From Oscheius sp. JU75 (Eukaryota; Nematoda; Chromadorea; Rhabditida; Rhabditidae), in assembly GCA_037178855.1 (NCBI GenBank), contig JASJZC010000006.1, positions 868,001 to 932,000 of the forward strand: DNA of 64,000 nt, read 5' to 3'. The notes under the pieces are model-generated. The model saw only the letters and a program-made list of their open reading frames with translations. It did no database searches and was not told the DNA's origin. Shown here in pieces: positions 11,249 to 22,117 of this stretch (within the stretch, counting starts at the first letter, position 1; each line of letters begins with the position of its first letter). The position numbers and the translations under genes are program-made.

Positions 11249-13061
11249 ATGAATTCCAGCCAGTTGGCTGTTACGATGGACAAATGTGGGCTCAGCGATG
11301 TCGAGATGCCGACAACGAAGAAGTCGAAGCGCAGTAAGATGTCCGATGCCGAGCGCAAGGTGAAGAAGGCCAAGGCCGAGAAGTTGCGAAGAGCTCGAAT
11401 GAGCGACGAAAAGAAGGTTGCCGAAATGGAGAGGAAACGACGCGAGAGAGCTTCGGAGAGCGAGGAGACAAAGGCCAAGCGCCTTGAGCAGGTATGTTCC
11501 AAATAATTTAAAAACACTTTTGCATCAGGCTCTCTCCCATCGCAAGAGTGTGCTCCTGAACGAGACAGAGACCGAAAAATGTGCTCGGCTGGACGGTCAA
11601 GCTCTCTATCAAGTTACGAAGTTGAGTCACGAGACCGAGGAAGAAACGCGAGCCCGTCTGGATCATCAATCCGTCTATCAGCCGCAGAAGAGATTTGGCG
11701 AGACCGAGGAAGAAATGTGAGCCCGTCTGGACCTTCAATCCACGTATCAGTCGCAGAAGAGACAGAAGCAGAGGAACGCCTCCGTTTGTACCAGCAGATG
11801 CTTTACCAGGCTGCTCATCGATCCAACGAGTCCCTGAAAGCAAGGGGTCTTCGCCTTGACAGGCAGGCTCTTTATTTCTGTGAAGCCATTGCCAACGAAT
11901 CTGCCGAGGAGAGGACCAATCGCTTGGAGAAGAAACGGATCTATCGGAAAAATCACCGTGAGAACGAAACTGAAGAGAAACGAGAGATGAGGAGAGCCTT
12001 TGATGCTCATTATCATACCACGAAGGTTGTACACGAGAAGGTCCAAGGTAACCATTTCTTTCCAGTTCAATTCTACCTGCTTTTTAGAGCGCGCCGAGCG
12101 ACTCAGGAACAAGTCTGTCATCCGTGAAGAGTTCTTTTCTAATGAGACCGGCGAAGGTCGTGCTGAACGACTGACCAAAAAGGCCTTCTCTCAAGCCATT
12201 GCTCGAGATGAGGAAGATGCCGAGACGAGAGCTCAGCGACGTCAGAGGGACAATCAGGCTCATGCTGCATTCCAAGCCCAACAGACTCCTCAGCAGGTTG
12301 CTCAAACGAATCAAGTCAGGAGAGTGAATCGACAGCAAAGAGTTATCAATGTGAATATTCCTAATGGAGGACCACCTGGAGAACATTTCACAGGCCCAAT
12401 GACGGACAAATGTAGTCATTGTAGAGCACTTTACTTCCCAAGTAAGTCAAATCTTTTTCATTCCCATTTTTCCTCATTCAGATGAGCATCCTCGCAAAGC
12501 CGACGGCACATATTCGCCCTGTTGCCGCAATGGTTCTGTTACATTGGATCTGTTTGAACGCTATCCGCTTGAATTGAAGTAGCTGTTCACAGATGGTCAT
12601 GAGAAATCCGAAAACTTCTTGAAGAACAGTCGACAGTTCAACACGTCTCTTTCCATAGCTTCGATCAACTGCAATGTGAGAACCTGTTACATTCGGAAAA
12701 ACAAGGCCAATGTTTTCAGATGCAGAATGTCTCCGGCAGAGGTCCTTCCATTTTTAAGGTGCACGGCAGTATTTGTTACCAAGCGGGATCCGCAATTCCT
12801 CAGCCGAATACGACACCCGTCTACGGTCAACTGTTTTTTGTCGACGACTCGGTTGCAGCCAACCATCGGATTGCCTACCCAGCCAATTCCAACTGCGATG
12901 CCGATCTCATGAGGGACCTGAGCTCCTTCATCCTGCAGAACCACGAGTATGCCAACTCATTCAAAATGTTGCACGAAGTCTATGCCGAGGAGGAAACTCG
13001 AGCTGCTTTGGAGAACAGAATCCTTCGAACGCCTCATAGCACAAATTGTTCCAAAATGTAA
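11249..13061 (+). pseudogene. Helitron replication-protein N-terminal region, broken
   Basis: An N-terminal, highly charged region carries repeated modules of the form ETEEExxARLDxQxxYQ. A Helitron_like_N-type domain follows. It has a CSHCRALYFP zinc-type motif, then SPCCRNG, a SENFLKNSRQFNTSLSIAS stretch, and after a 42-nt intron FKVHGSICYQAG and VYGQLFFVDDS. Nematode-size introns are visible (for example 11492-11528, 12480 and 12678-12719). It is broken by TGA at 11718, a frame change near 11755 and TAG at 12580. The Rep nuclease and helicase domains do not follow; the sequence ends at a stop near 13059. This is a 5' fragment of a Helitron gene. Confidence 0.65.
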
Positions 13062-13239
13062 ATTTCCACTCTGTTATCTACTGCAATAAATTGTATTTGA
13101 AAATTACAGTTATCAAATTTGATTGACCGCGCTTTTGATCAGGCGCATGGTAAAGCGATGAGGCTGGACGTACAGTTTGTGCAATTGAAAACAACTACGC
13201 AGATACAATAAAAAATTAACAAAAAAAAAATAATGCTTT

Positions 13240-13497
13240 GAATTGCGGGATCGAACCCGGGAGCAAAAAATTTCAAGCGAGCGCACAACCTCTGCAGCAC
13301 TTACTAGGGAAGGGTTTAGGGATATCGAAACGAGGCAGGTTTCATTCGAAAGGGCATCGAAAATTATGGTGTTTCCCAAATTCAGCTGCGGAATGGATGT
13401 CTGCTGTCCTCTGGAGCTTTTCCCGTTTCCAGATTTTGAGCTGAATTTGCGCTCTTGGACTTGAATATCCAGTGCTTCTTTTGGTGCAAGTGACCAG
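13240..13497 (-). repeat. tRNA-headed repeat, left inverted copy
   Basis: The minus strand at 13244-13310 has a tRNA-like promoter layout: an A-box-like stretch and a perfect-type B box (GGTTCGATCCC), with no proper acceptor stem. The adjoining 190 bp (13300-13497) is an inverted, diverged copy of 24715-24912. Best read as a tRNA-derived SINE-like repeat. It abuts the DNA transposon end. Confidence 0.45.
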
Positions 13498-14000
13498 GTA
13501 TAGTCTATTTCCAACGGCCAGCGGCACTTACGAATTCTTTAAAGGTAGAACGCGAAAGGTCTCGCGGCGCGGACTCCAAAAATCCCGCGCGAATTCAAAT
13601 TTTTTTCGTTTTTCTTTTTTTCATTTTTTCCTTCATTTTCTTCTATTGCTATTATTATTTTGTGTTTTTATGCTTTATTTATATGGTATTTAGCAAGGAA
13701 AACGGTCTGAAGTCGGTTCTCAATGTTTTCTTCCAAAGAGCTTTTGCGAGCTAATGCAATCTTTTTCAGTTATGAGAAATAACTGCTTCGTTGATGTGTG
13801 CGAACTGGCCGGAAGACGATCTGTTGGATGCGGGCCAATTCGCTCGATGACGGACTCGATCGCCATCCAGGTCAACGACGATGCTCTGGACCCGATGCCG
13901 AATACCCAGGTTTTTGTCGTTATAATGCTTGTTAACTTTTGTCTCTTCTCTTTTTCGCACAGATTTAAGTTGTTGACCACAAAAAGACGTGGTCAAATTA

Positions 14001-14053
14001 GGTACGGAGAAGTGTTATAAAGTGATGCGCCCACTAAGCTATTATAGATTGTT
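14001..14053 (+). repeat. Left arm of a palindrome split by the gypsy element
   Basis: This 53-bp block (GGTACGGAGAAGTG...) is the near-exact reverse complement of 22118-22170. Before the gypsy insertion the two arms would have formed a hairpin with a loop of about 35 nt. This suggests a palindromic MITE or an internal hairpin of the host transposon. Confidence 0.6.
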
Positions 14054-14062
14054 TTACAGCAG

Positions 14063-14454
14063 AGTAACGCCCAGGCATTCCGGTATCTTTCTTTTCCCTC
14101 GTCGATATCATATATCATTGCCCCTCCCATTTTTTGTCCTGTTTCAAATAGCGCGGGTACGCAATCACGTATGCGCGGACTTTTGCCGTAACGCCATTAT
14201 TTTTCTGTGTGTTTGTTGGGCAGTGTCTAGAGCTGTAAGATTTGGTTCTGTTGATTTTAGCTTTTCAATAATTATTGTTCATAGTGGAGATAAATTTGAA
14301 TATAAACCCCTCTCGTGTTCTCTTCGAGTTTGAGCCCGTTTCGCTCAACAAAACTCGTTCTCCAGGAATTGTCATTCCTGAGAAACCCAAATTTTCCGGC
14401 ATCCTCAAGCCGGGTTTCTCCTTCCCGGGTATCTACCCGGGGCATTGCGTTACT
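14063..14454 (+). repeat. 5' LTR of the gypsy element
   Basis: 392 bp, matching 21703-22094 base for base as far as I can read. Ends are AGTAACGC and GCGTTACT. The flanking left target sequence ends GCAG. Confidence 0.9.
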
Positions 14455-14472
14455 TGGGGGCCGAACCGCTCC
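14455..14472 (+). promoter_or_regulatory. Candidate tRNA primer-binding site
   Basis: TGGGGGCCGAACCGCTCC begins directly at the 5' LTR edge with the TGG expected opposite a tRNA CCA end. I did not identify the tRNA species. Confidence 0.5.
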
Positions 14473-14768
14473 CAAAGAACAAAATTTCGTGTCCGCTCGC
14501 CTCCGCGAGTTAAATCCGACCCGAATTTTGTTTCCGAAGTGAACTGAGCCTTCACTTCGTGCACAACAGCTCAGAACAACTTGCTTTTTGGTAAAAGTAA
14601 GGTTTAAATTATTTGTGGAGCCGAGGTATTGACACTCGCAAAAATCCACCTCGGGCGCTCAAACTGAATATCATTTTGCCCAACTTTTAGCATAAATATT
14701 GGTATATTTATTGCTCCTCTTTTCTTTTCCTGTGTTATATTGATATATAACTTGTTATTTATCAGGAA

Positions 14769-17700
14769 ATGGACGAGCCAGCGAAACCTTTCGTAACCAG
14801 GAAGGACGCTGAAGCCGAGCTAGTCAAACAGATGATGCTGGGAACTATCAGCAATAATGAAGGCTGCGAAGCTGAACCTGCTCCTCCAGAGACGACCGAC
14901 ATTACTGGAGAAAACGTAAGCTTTTTCGAATTGAGAAACAGCATTTGTGATGCTTTGGACGAGCATGAAACCGTAGTAGTGACTAATGTAGCCTTGAAAT
15001 ATCGAGGTGATCCGCTTGCAAAGATTGAGAGCCATAGAAATCACATTTTGTACCTCTTGGCTAAGCTAGAGAGTCAACGCCAAAATGAACCCATAGACTT
15101 TGGAAAGTATGGTATAATCTCAACTGAAATGCTAGACAACGTCATGGAAGGCTCTCTGCGAATCAAAAGAAATTTCATTCGAGCAAAAGCCGTTGTAAAC
15201 TGCGACGACGACAATACTTTCTTCGACAAGCTTGTGAATGTCAAAATAGAGCGCACAAAGTTGAGTGAGCTTTTCCATTGCGAAGAAGATAAGATTGTCG
15301 ATGAAGCCATCCGTGTGACCAATATGAACAATGATCTTTTTGTCGACAACGAAGTTTTCCAGCAGAAAATTGTCGAACTGGAAGAAAAGATTCATTTTCA
15401 GGCCATCTCAGCCAGCAGTAACACGCAGCTCCTGCGCACCAATGTCCAATGTCTCGGGGTTGTCCCTCCCAACGGAGCCGAAGTCATGGACACCACTAGT
15501 AAGCCTTCTCTTACTTTCGAAATGAAAGATTTCGTTCGGGAATTAACTAGCAGTTCTCAGGTTCACTCGTCACCTACGAGAGCACCTATAGACAGAAGCC
15601 AGGTCAGCAATCTGCGACTGGAACAAAACCGTCTTTTGGACCAGGAAAGGACCCCATACGAAAGAGGTCAGCCTATTTTCTTCACAGAAGACACTCCAAA
15701 TCGCGCGCTGAATGTTAGTGAAAAACTGATGATGGCTCAAACCCTACCAGCTGTTGAACCTTTCACAGCAGAGAAACACGAACGTTTTAATGATTTTCTC
15801 CAACTATTCAATTACAAATATAATCCTATGATTTATGAAAGCAATCTGAGAAAGATAGTATTCGTGGGACTCCTCAAGGGAAAAGCACAAAAAATATATC
15901 AGTCTCTTCCGCTTGAGACTCAAGTTGGTCCCCTTTGCGATATTATTACCGCTTTCCAACATAAACTAAGGGGTGACGACCGCGTAGAAAGCTTAACCGC
16001 TATGGAAAAATTGAGTGAACTCTGCATTGTACCCGGTAAACTGCTGGAATATTTCGAACAGCTTGAAATGCTGTCATCGAAGGCGGACAAAGATCTTCCG
16101 CCTGAAAATTTGTCATACTCACGTGCCACACACGTCTATCGAAACATTACCAGCTGGCCGAATGCTCATGACGTTCTAGAAATTATCGAGACTTCGAATA
16201 AAATTGACGTTTACGCCAAGGTTAAAACCTTTGTTTGCCGATTAGACCGAAGTTTCAGAGCAGCAAATGCTTTCGCTAGAAAATCCAGGGAGAACTCTAT
16301 CAAACACATGCCCAATCGGCTTCAAAACCAGCAGTTTGATCGAACGAGCCTAAAACCGATGCCAAACGCTGGCGAAAATCATTATTTTGACCAAAGGGGC
16401 CGAAAATTGTCTCGAATTTTTTCAAACCGATTGTTACCACCTTCCAGGTTCCCGCCAAATTCAAGCTCAAATGAATTTGCACGCCAATCGAGTGGACCCC
16501 GAACTCTTCCAAATGACTCTAGACCTAGTTTCCCACCTCAAGAGCGCCGTCCGCAAAATTTTTGTGAGATTAACGGTGCTCCCGTGGATTTAGATACATA
16601 TGTAGGGCCTGAAACGCAACGGCAGCCCGCCCAAAGAGCCTCAAATGTGCCTGCTATCAATAGAGCCTGTTATAACTGTCACGAAGCGGGCCATTTTGCA
16701 CACAACTGTCCAAAAGTTACCCAAAACAACTCGTCGGGTTATCAGAACACTCAAAAGGGCCCACCACCTAATAGAGACATGAATAATTATCTAGATCGTT
16801 CTCGTCGCAATGTCTCTTTCATTTCTTTGAAAGATACGGATCAAAAAATGGTCAACCTGATCAGCAACCAGGCTGCTGTCCCAGTATTCGGCGAAAAGTC
16901 GTACTATCGCGCTAACTTTCTGAATACTTGTGAGAATGTTTTGGTCGACTCGGGCGCCCAGCCATCTGTACTCCCCCTAAGTGTTTTGAGAAATGCACGA
17001 GATCGAGGTGTAGATATCAACGCTTTCACGTGTGAAGTAGAAATAGGTAATGCCAGCTCTTCAAGAATTGTTGACGCATCAGGGCGAGATATGAACATTC
17101 TATGTGTTTGCAAAATGGAAGTTTCGCTCGAATCCACGGGTATCAAAGCCCCCGTCCTCTTCCATTTAATGGATAACGAGTCCTTCAGCGGTACAAATGA
17201 TGTGATCTTAGGTAAAAACGCTTTCGACTCGCTCGGAATTAGTATCCAACTTGGTACCCCAAAAGGGTATGAGGGAAGAAACTTGAATAGACCTGAAATC
17301 AATCATAACTCTACACTCGAACCTGCGTGTATCGGAAAAGTGGACGCTACAGAATCTGTCAAAGTAGTGAAAAGGGTTACGATTAAGGCTGGCAAAGAAG
17401 AGTGGGTCGAAATCAGATCTGACCAATCAAACGCTCAATCAAGTATGGCTTTCACTCCTGTAAAGGATGAGAAGAATCGGGTCATCATGTTAGAAGGCGT
17501 TTGCTACACGAATGAGTCGGGAATAGCTAGAATTCTTGTCAATAATACGAGCCCTCATCTTATGGTTCTGCGAAAAGGCCAAGTAGTGGGCGAATGGTCA
17601 AAAGCCTGCAACATATACTTTGTCTCTAGTCTGTCGAAAACGGCTGAGATGCTCGATTCTAACCTAAGAAGAGATGGTGGATCTTTAGAGAAAAGGAAAG

Positions 17701-20700
17701 AGGAACTGAAGGATATTTTGAGCGCTAATGCAGAAAAAGAACCTATCGCTGACATCATTGAGAAGTTAGTCGAAGAGTACAATGATATTTTCGCGATTTC
17801 TGATTCAGAACTGAGACGAACTCATCTAGCTCAACACGATATCGAAGTAGGGGACTCTAAGCCAATCAAGCAGAGGGTTAGACCCGTCCCTGCTGGAGTT
17901 CGAACCGAGTTAAAGGATATCATAAAGAATCTTCTCGAAAAAGGCGTAATCGAAGAAAGTAGATCGCCTTGGGCTTCACCGATAGTTTTAGTGGTCAAGA
18001 AAGACAAAAGTCTACGACTGTGTGTGGATTATAGAGAGCTCAACAAAGTTGTTAAGTTGGATTCCTACCCCTTGCCGTCTATAGACGCTACTCTCCAGTC
18101 CCTAACGGGTAAACGATTCTTTACGACGTTAGACTTGCACAGCGGCTTCTGGCAACTGCCTTTGACCGAGTCAGCGAGGGAGAAGTCGGCCTTCATCACG
18201 AGCGAGGGGCTATTTCAGTTCACCGTGATGCCATTTGGTTTAGCAACGTCTCCTTCGTCCTTTCAACGACTGATGGACAAGGTCCTGTCCAGATTCAAAG
18301 ACGGTCGAAACGAAGTTTCCATCTATATCGATGATATTCTGATAGCTACTGAGACTAGAGAACGCCATATAAAAGTTCTCTGTGAAGTTTTAGACGAATT
18401 ACGAACAGCGAACTTAGCTGTCAAGGCCGCAAAGTGTTTCATTTTGAAAGAAAAGATTATCTATCTGGGTCATAAGATAAACGCACAAGGCGTGCACACT
18501 GATGAAGCCAAAGTGAAAGCCATCAGTCAATTTCCCGTCCCTCAGAACATCGGTGATCTCCGAACATTTCTGGGCATGGCCGGGTATTACCGGAAGTTCA
18601 TCTTGAAGTTTGCCAGCATTGCGAAGCCCCTGTTTGAACTTACAAAGAAAGATATCGCGTGGGTATGGTCAGGAAAGTGTCAAGAAGCTTTCGAGAAACT
18701 CAAGGAAGTTCTGATGAAATCCCCGGTACTAGCTCAGCCGGACATCGCGGGCGCTCAAGATGGCTCTAATCCTTTCATAATTTACTGTGATGCATCATTG
18801 TCTGGTATCGGGGCGGTGTTGTGTCAAAGAGGAGTAGATACATATCTTCATCCTATAAGTTTCATTTCGAAGTCGCTTACTCAGGCACAAGCAAATTATC
18901 ATGTGAGCGATCTAGAAGCGCTAGCCGTTGTGGTAGCTCTCGAGAAATTCCAATTCTTTATATACAACATGAAAGGCACGGTGGTGCGCACAGATCACCA
19001 ACCATTGACATGTCTCTTCAAGAAAGGTATCTCGCATCGCCTGTTAAGATGGTCACTTTTGGTTCAACACTACAATGTTTCAATTGAATATGTCAAAGGC
19101 GCAGCCAATGTGGTAGCAGACGCTCTCTCGAGGGGTACTCTGATCGACGACGCCAAGTTTTTCGAAGAACTTTCCACTAAAGTCGTGAATATAGTAGAAA
19201 CTAAAGAAAAAGAATCGGAATGGCTCTCAGAACTCAAGGAAGACGAGAACTTTGCTAAAATTATAACTTCTTGTACGGAGGGAACGGAACAGTTTCGAAC
19301 TAGCCTGCAAGAAAATGGTTGCACGTTGATGAGTACAGATTTCTTCCTAGAAAACGGTAATCTTTGGGTGTACGCTAGTGACATGTCGATTCGAAAAGTC
19401 GTACCCGAGTCGGCAAGACAGAAAGTTTTCGATGATTTTCATAGTGGATGTTGGTCCGGTCACTTTGCAAGCAAAAAGTTAATTCGTATTATCAAAAGAG
19501 GCTACTATTGGCCCAGAATGGCTGCTGACATTCACAGATGGCATAAAAATTGCGTCACATGCTTCATAGATCAGGCACAGAGCGGAACCCCGCCTCTGAA
19601 GCCATTCGTTACCTCTAAACCATACGAACTGGTTGGGGTAGACTTGATGGACTTGGGTCCAACAACTTCAGGAAATCGTTACTTGCTACTCTTAGTTGAC
19701 CACTTCAGCAAATTCGTCGGAGCTTATCCAGTTCCGAATAAGAGAGCAGAGACGATAGCTGATACAATAATAACGCGTTGGATCGGTGATGGTTGTAGGA
19801 TCCCGACAGAATTTCTGTCTGACAGAGGCACAGAATTCGTAAATAGGATCGTACAGGAGCTCACAAAGCTTACAAACACAGCCTGGAGAACGACAAAGGG
19901 GTACTGTCCCCGGGAAAATGGTCTAACTGAGCGGGCTAACCGCACATTCCAACATGCTCTTAGAAAACGGGTGAATAATCCTGCTGAATGGGATCAAATG
20001 CTTCCGTTTGTAACAGTAGCCTATAACTCTAGCCCACACGAGTCAACCGGTGAATCACCTTTCTTTCTCCTTCACGGATTTGACCCGAAAGTGACGATTA
20101 CTTCGGATACCGGAGAGCCTGCAAATCCTTATCTAGTAGACTTAGACGACTACAAAAATGACCTAGTTCTTACGATTCAAGCTGCTCATGAGCTCGCAAA
20201 ACTCAAAAATGATCGCGAACGGGAAAGGTTTAAGTATTATTACGACAAAAACCACTTAGTGGACGGCAAAGTATACCCAAAAATTGGAGACCGTGTATTT
20301 CTAAAGATACCAACTGCGAAACAAGCAGGAAAGAATCCGAAGTTGGTTTTTGATCTGGCTGGTCCATTTCGAGTTATAGATACGAGCGAAAACTCTGCTA
20401 GCATCATTGAAATTGCGAAAGAAGGCGAGCCTTTACGAAAACAGTTCGATATGTTAGTTAAAATTCCTCCTACTATGATGGTGGAACCTCTGATTACAAA
20501 AAAATCGCGCAAACAACGAAATGTTACACAAATATCGATTTGTGCCGTAAATGTTGCTAATACTTCCGATTTCAGCAATTACGTCGACAGATGGAACCCG
20601 ATCCATCCCTTCTACGAGTGCCAGAATGAGCCCCTGCCGTGGATCCTTGACGAACGTACTGACTGTGAGGCTGGAGCTATGACCATGGCCGACGTCGCCA

Positions 20701-21704
20701 AAGCTTTCAACCGTCACTGTCCCGTTGGAACCGAAAATTGGAAGGTGGTGAACGTTCTGGGTGCCGCTAAGTTCATCGCCGTCATGGAGGATCCGTCTAT
20801 CTGGCCGGATGCCAAGGAAGCAGCACTCAGAAGTTCGGAAGAGTACAAGATCTCCATTTGCGATCTCGGCCGTGCCTATCAGCTCTTCAAAGGAAAATGT
20901 GTTCATCTGTCATCGATGGGACCGGCTTTGGTCAACAAAGAGATTGACTTCTGCGAGGCTCCTCTACTCGGCCTGTCGAACGAAGAAGTGAATCAAGCAT
21001 TCAAGGACGTCATGACAGGAAAGCCCTTCACGAAGAAGAATGACAAACGGGATCGCGTCCTCTGGCCTAGTGAGAAGTACTCGGAGGCTCTCAAACTGGA
21101 TACCCCAGTGCAAATGGAACTGTATCACCCAGAAACCCTGGCTACCCTTATTTCGGCTGCTGGTTATCGTTACACGGCTGTAGTATTGCCGGAAGACCCG
21201 GGCCGCTTCAACAAGGAACTTCTACAGCACCTCGAGGACATTGGTCATCAGAAACGGGGCCATGTAATATGTCTGAGAGGTCCGATCTTCTCTGACGTTG
21301 ACACCTGGATCAAGAAACAAGAAGCCTACGATGAGATGTTCAAGGAAGTCGAGAAGCTCAACTACGTTCATCTGCTCGGTCAGAAGGAAAACTTCGAGTC
21401 GCTTCGCTCCTACCATGCCACGCTGGGAACATACGTTCAATCAACGCTGCTAAATGGACGCTTGTCGACTAACGCTATCAATTCGTACATGAGGGCTGCC
21501 GGATTCGAGCTCAAGGGACTAGGAATCGTCACTACTCTGGGCCACCGCACGTTCAACGACCAGAAGACCAGGGACAACGTCTGCGATCGCAAGAGAAAGC
21601 CGAATGACAACTACAGAGCCGAACTGAGCCACAACTTCAAGAAGACCTACCTGGGACCACGTCGCGACGGCCGCATGGGATCGACCGCTCGGAGGGGGGG
21701 CTAG
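14769..21704 (+). CDS. Gypsy gag-pol polyprotein with long C-terminal extension
   Basis: A single frame of 2,311 codons. In order: a gag-like region; a CCHC zinc knuckle CYNCHEAGHFAHNC (about 633-646); an aspartic protease with VLVDSGAQPS (Asp about 727); reverse transcriptase with YIDDIL (1186-1191) and PFGLATSPSSFQR; RNase H starting YCDASLSG (about 1338); and an integrase HHCC zinc region from about 1558. The integrase DDE triad is Asp1625, Asp1685 and Glu1721, with exactly 35 residues between the last two. The final 375 residues (from NYVDRWNP) match no retroelement domain I know. The TAG stop spans the 3' LTR boundary. ATG 14769 is the first in frame. All catalytic residues I checked are present. 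Confidence 0.93.
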   Translation: MDEPAKPFVTRKDAEAELVKQMMLGTISNNEGCEAEPAPPETTDITGENVSFFELRNSICDALDEHETVVVTNVALKYRGDPLAKIESHRNHILYLLAKLESQRQNEPIDFGKYGIISTEMLDNVMEGSLRIKRNFIRAKAVVNCDDDNTFFDKLVNVKIERTKLSELFHCEEDKIVDEAIRVTNMNNDLFVDNEVFQQKIVELEEKIHFQAISASSNTQLLRTNVQCLGVVPPNGAEVMDTTSKPSLTFEMKDFVRELTSSSQVHSSPTRAPIDRSQVSNLRLEQNRLLDQERTPYERGQPIFFTEDTPNRALNVSEKLMMAQTLPAVEPFTAEKHERFNDFLQLFNYKYNPMIYESNLRKIVFVGLLKGKAQKIYQSLPLETQVGPLCDIITAFQHKLRGDDRVESLTAMEKLSELCIVPGKLLEYFEQLEMLSSKADKDLPPENLSYSRATHVYRNITSWPNAHDVLEIIETSNKIDVYAKVKTFVCRLDRSFRAANAFARKSRENSIKHMPNRLQNQQFDRTSLKPMPNAGENHYFDQRGRKLSRIFSNRLLPPSRFPPNSSSNEFARQSSGPRTLPNDSRPSFPPQERRPQNFCEINGAPVDLDTYVGPETQRQPAQRASNVPAINRACYNCHEAGHFAHNCPKVTQNNSSGYQNTQKGPPPNRDMNNYLDRSRRNVSFISLKDTDQKMVNLISNQAAVPVFGEKSYYRANFLNTCENVLVDSGAQPSVLPLSVLRNARDRGVDINAFTCEVEIGNASSSRIVDASGRDMNILCVCKMEVSLESTGIKAPVLFHLMDNESFSGTNDVILGKNAFDSLGISIQLGTPKGYEGRNLNRPEINHNSTLEPACIGKVDATESVKVVKRVTIKAGKEEWVEIRSDQSNAQSSMAFTPVKDEKNRVIMLEGVCYTNESGIARILVNNTSPHLMVLRKGQVVGEWSKACNIYFVSSLSKTAEMLDSNLRRDGGSLEKRKEELKDILSANAEKEPIADIIEKLVEEYNDIFAISDSELRRTHLAQHDIEVGDSKPIKQRVRPVPAGVRTELKDIIKNLLEKGVIEESRSPWASPIVLVVKKDKSLRLCVDYRELNKVVKLDSYPLPSIDATLQSLTGKRFFTTLDLHSGFWQLPLTESAREKSAFITSEGLFQFTVMPFGLATSPSSFQRLMDKVLSRFKDGRNEVSIYIDDILIATETRERHIKVLCEVLDELRTANLAVKAAKCFILKEKIIYLGHKINAQGVHTDEAKVKAISQFPVPQNIGDLRTFLGMAGYYRKFILKFASIAKPLFELTKKDIAWVWSGKCQEAFEKLKEVLMKSPVLAQPDIAGAQDGSNPFIIYCDASLSGIGAVLCQRGVDTYLHPISFISKSLTQAQANYHVSDLEALAVVVALEKFQFFIYNMKGTVVRTDHQPLTCLFKKGISHRLLRWSLLVQHYNVSIEYVKGAANVVADALSRGTLIDDAKFFEELSTKVVNIVETKEKESEWLSELKEDENFAKIITSCTEGTEQFRTSLQENGCTLMSTDFFLENGNLWVYASDMSIRKVVPESARQKVFDDFHSGCWSGHFASKKLIRIIKRGYYWPRMAADIHRWHKNCVTCFIDQAQSGTPPLKPFVTSKPYELVGVDLMDLGPTTSGNRYLLLLVDHFSKFVGAYPVPNKRAETIADTIITRWIGDGCRIPTEFLSDRGTEFVNRIVQELTKLTNTAWRTTKGYCPRENGLTERANRTFQHALRKRVNNPAEWDQMLPFVTVAYNSSPHESTGESPFFLLHGFDPKVTITSDTGEPANPYLVDLDDYKNDLVLTIQAAHELAKLKNDRERERFKYYYDKNHLVDGKVYPKIGDRVFLKIPTAKQAGKNPKLVFDLAGPFRVIDTSENSASIIEIAKEGEPLRKQFDMLVKIPPTMMVEPLITKKSRKQRNVTQISICAVNVANTSDFSNYVDRWNPIHPFYECQNEPLPWILDERTDCEAGAMTMADVAKAFNRHCPVGTENWKVVNVLGAAKFIAVMEDPSIWPDAKEAALRSSEEYKISICDLGRAYQLFKGKCVHLSSMGPALVNKEIDFCEAPLLGLSNEEVNQAFKDVMTGKPFTKKNDKRDRVLWPSEKYSEALKLDTPVQMELYHPETLATLISAAGYRYTAVVLPEDPGRFNKELLQHLEDIGHQKRGHVICLRGPIFSDVDTWIKKQEAYDEMFKEVEKLNYVHLLGQKENFESLRSYHATLGTYVQSTLLNGRLSTNAINSYMRAAGFELKGLGIVTTLGHRTFNDQKTRDNVCDRKRKPNDNYRAELSHNFKKTYLGPRRDGRMGSTARRGG
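21691..21700 (+). promoter_or_regulatory. Candidate polypurine tract
   Basis: GGAGGGGGGG lies 2 nt before the 3' LTR, in the usual place for plus-strand priming. It overlaps the last codons of the polyprotein (Arg-Arg-Gly-Gly). Confidence 0.55.
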
Positions 21705-22094
21705 TAACGCCCAGGCATTCCGGTATCTTTCTTTTCCCTCGTCGATATCATATATCATTGCCCCTCCCATTTTTTGTCCTGTTTCAAATAGCGCGGGTAC
21801 GCAATCACGTATGCGCGGACTTTTGCCGTAACGCCATTATTTTTCTGTGTGTTTGTTGGGCAGTGTCTAGAGCTGTAAGATTTGGTTCTGTTGATTTTAG
21901 CTTTTCAATAATTATTGTTCATAGTGGAGATAAATTTGAATATAAACCCCTCTCGTGTTCTCTTCGAGTTTGAGCCCGTTTCGCTCAACAAAACTCGTTC
22001 TCCAGGAATTGTCATTCCTGAGAAACCCAAATTTTCCGGCATCCTCAAGCCGGGTTTCTCCTTCCCGGGTATCTACCCGGGGCATTGCGTTACT
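21703..22094 (+). repeat. 3' LTR of the gypsy element
   Basis: 392 bp, read as identical to the 5' LTR, followed by the target duplication GCAG and then the right arm of the split palindrome. Confidence 0.9.
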
Positions 22095-22117
22095 GCAGAA
22101 TATCATTGTTCTATAAT

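Larger units (their letters stand above)
14063..22094 (+). mobile_element. Complete Ty3/gypsy LTR retrotransposon
   Basis: An 8,032-bp element with 392-bp LTRs (14063-14454 and 21703-22094) that I read as identical. LTR ends are an 8-bp inverted repeat, AGTAACGC...GCGTTACT; AGT/ACT ends recall gypsy/errantivirus-type elements rather than the commoner TG/CA. The target duplication is GCAG on both sides. A TGG-starting primer-binding-site candidate follows the 5' LTR, and a G-rich purine t_ract precedes the 3' LTR. One uninterrupted gag-pol frame fills the interior. Identical LTRs and an open frame mean a very recent insertion that is probably still competent. Confidence 0.92.

Noticed and set aside
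20454-20906. 150-codon minus-strand frame inside the retrotransposon
   Set aside because: Shadow of the open gag-pol frame; no domain.
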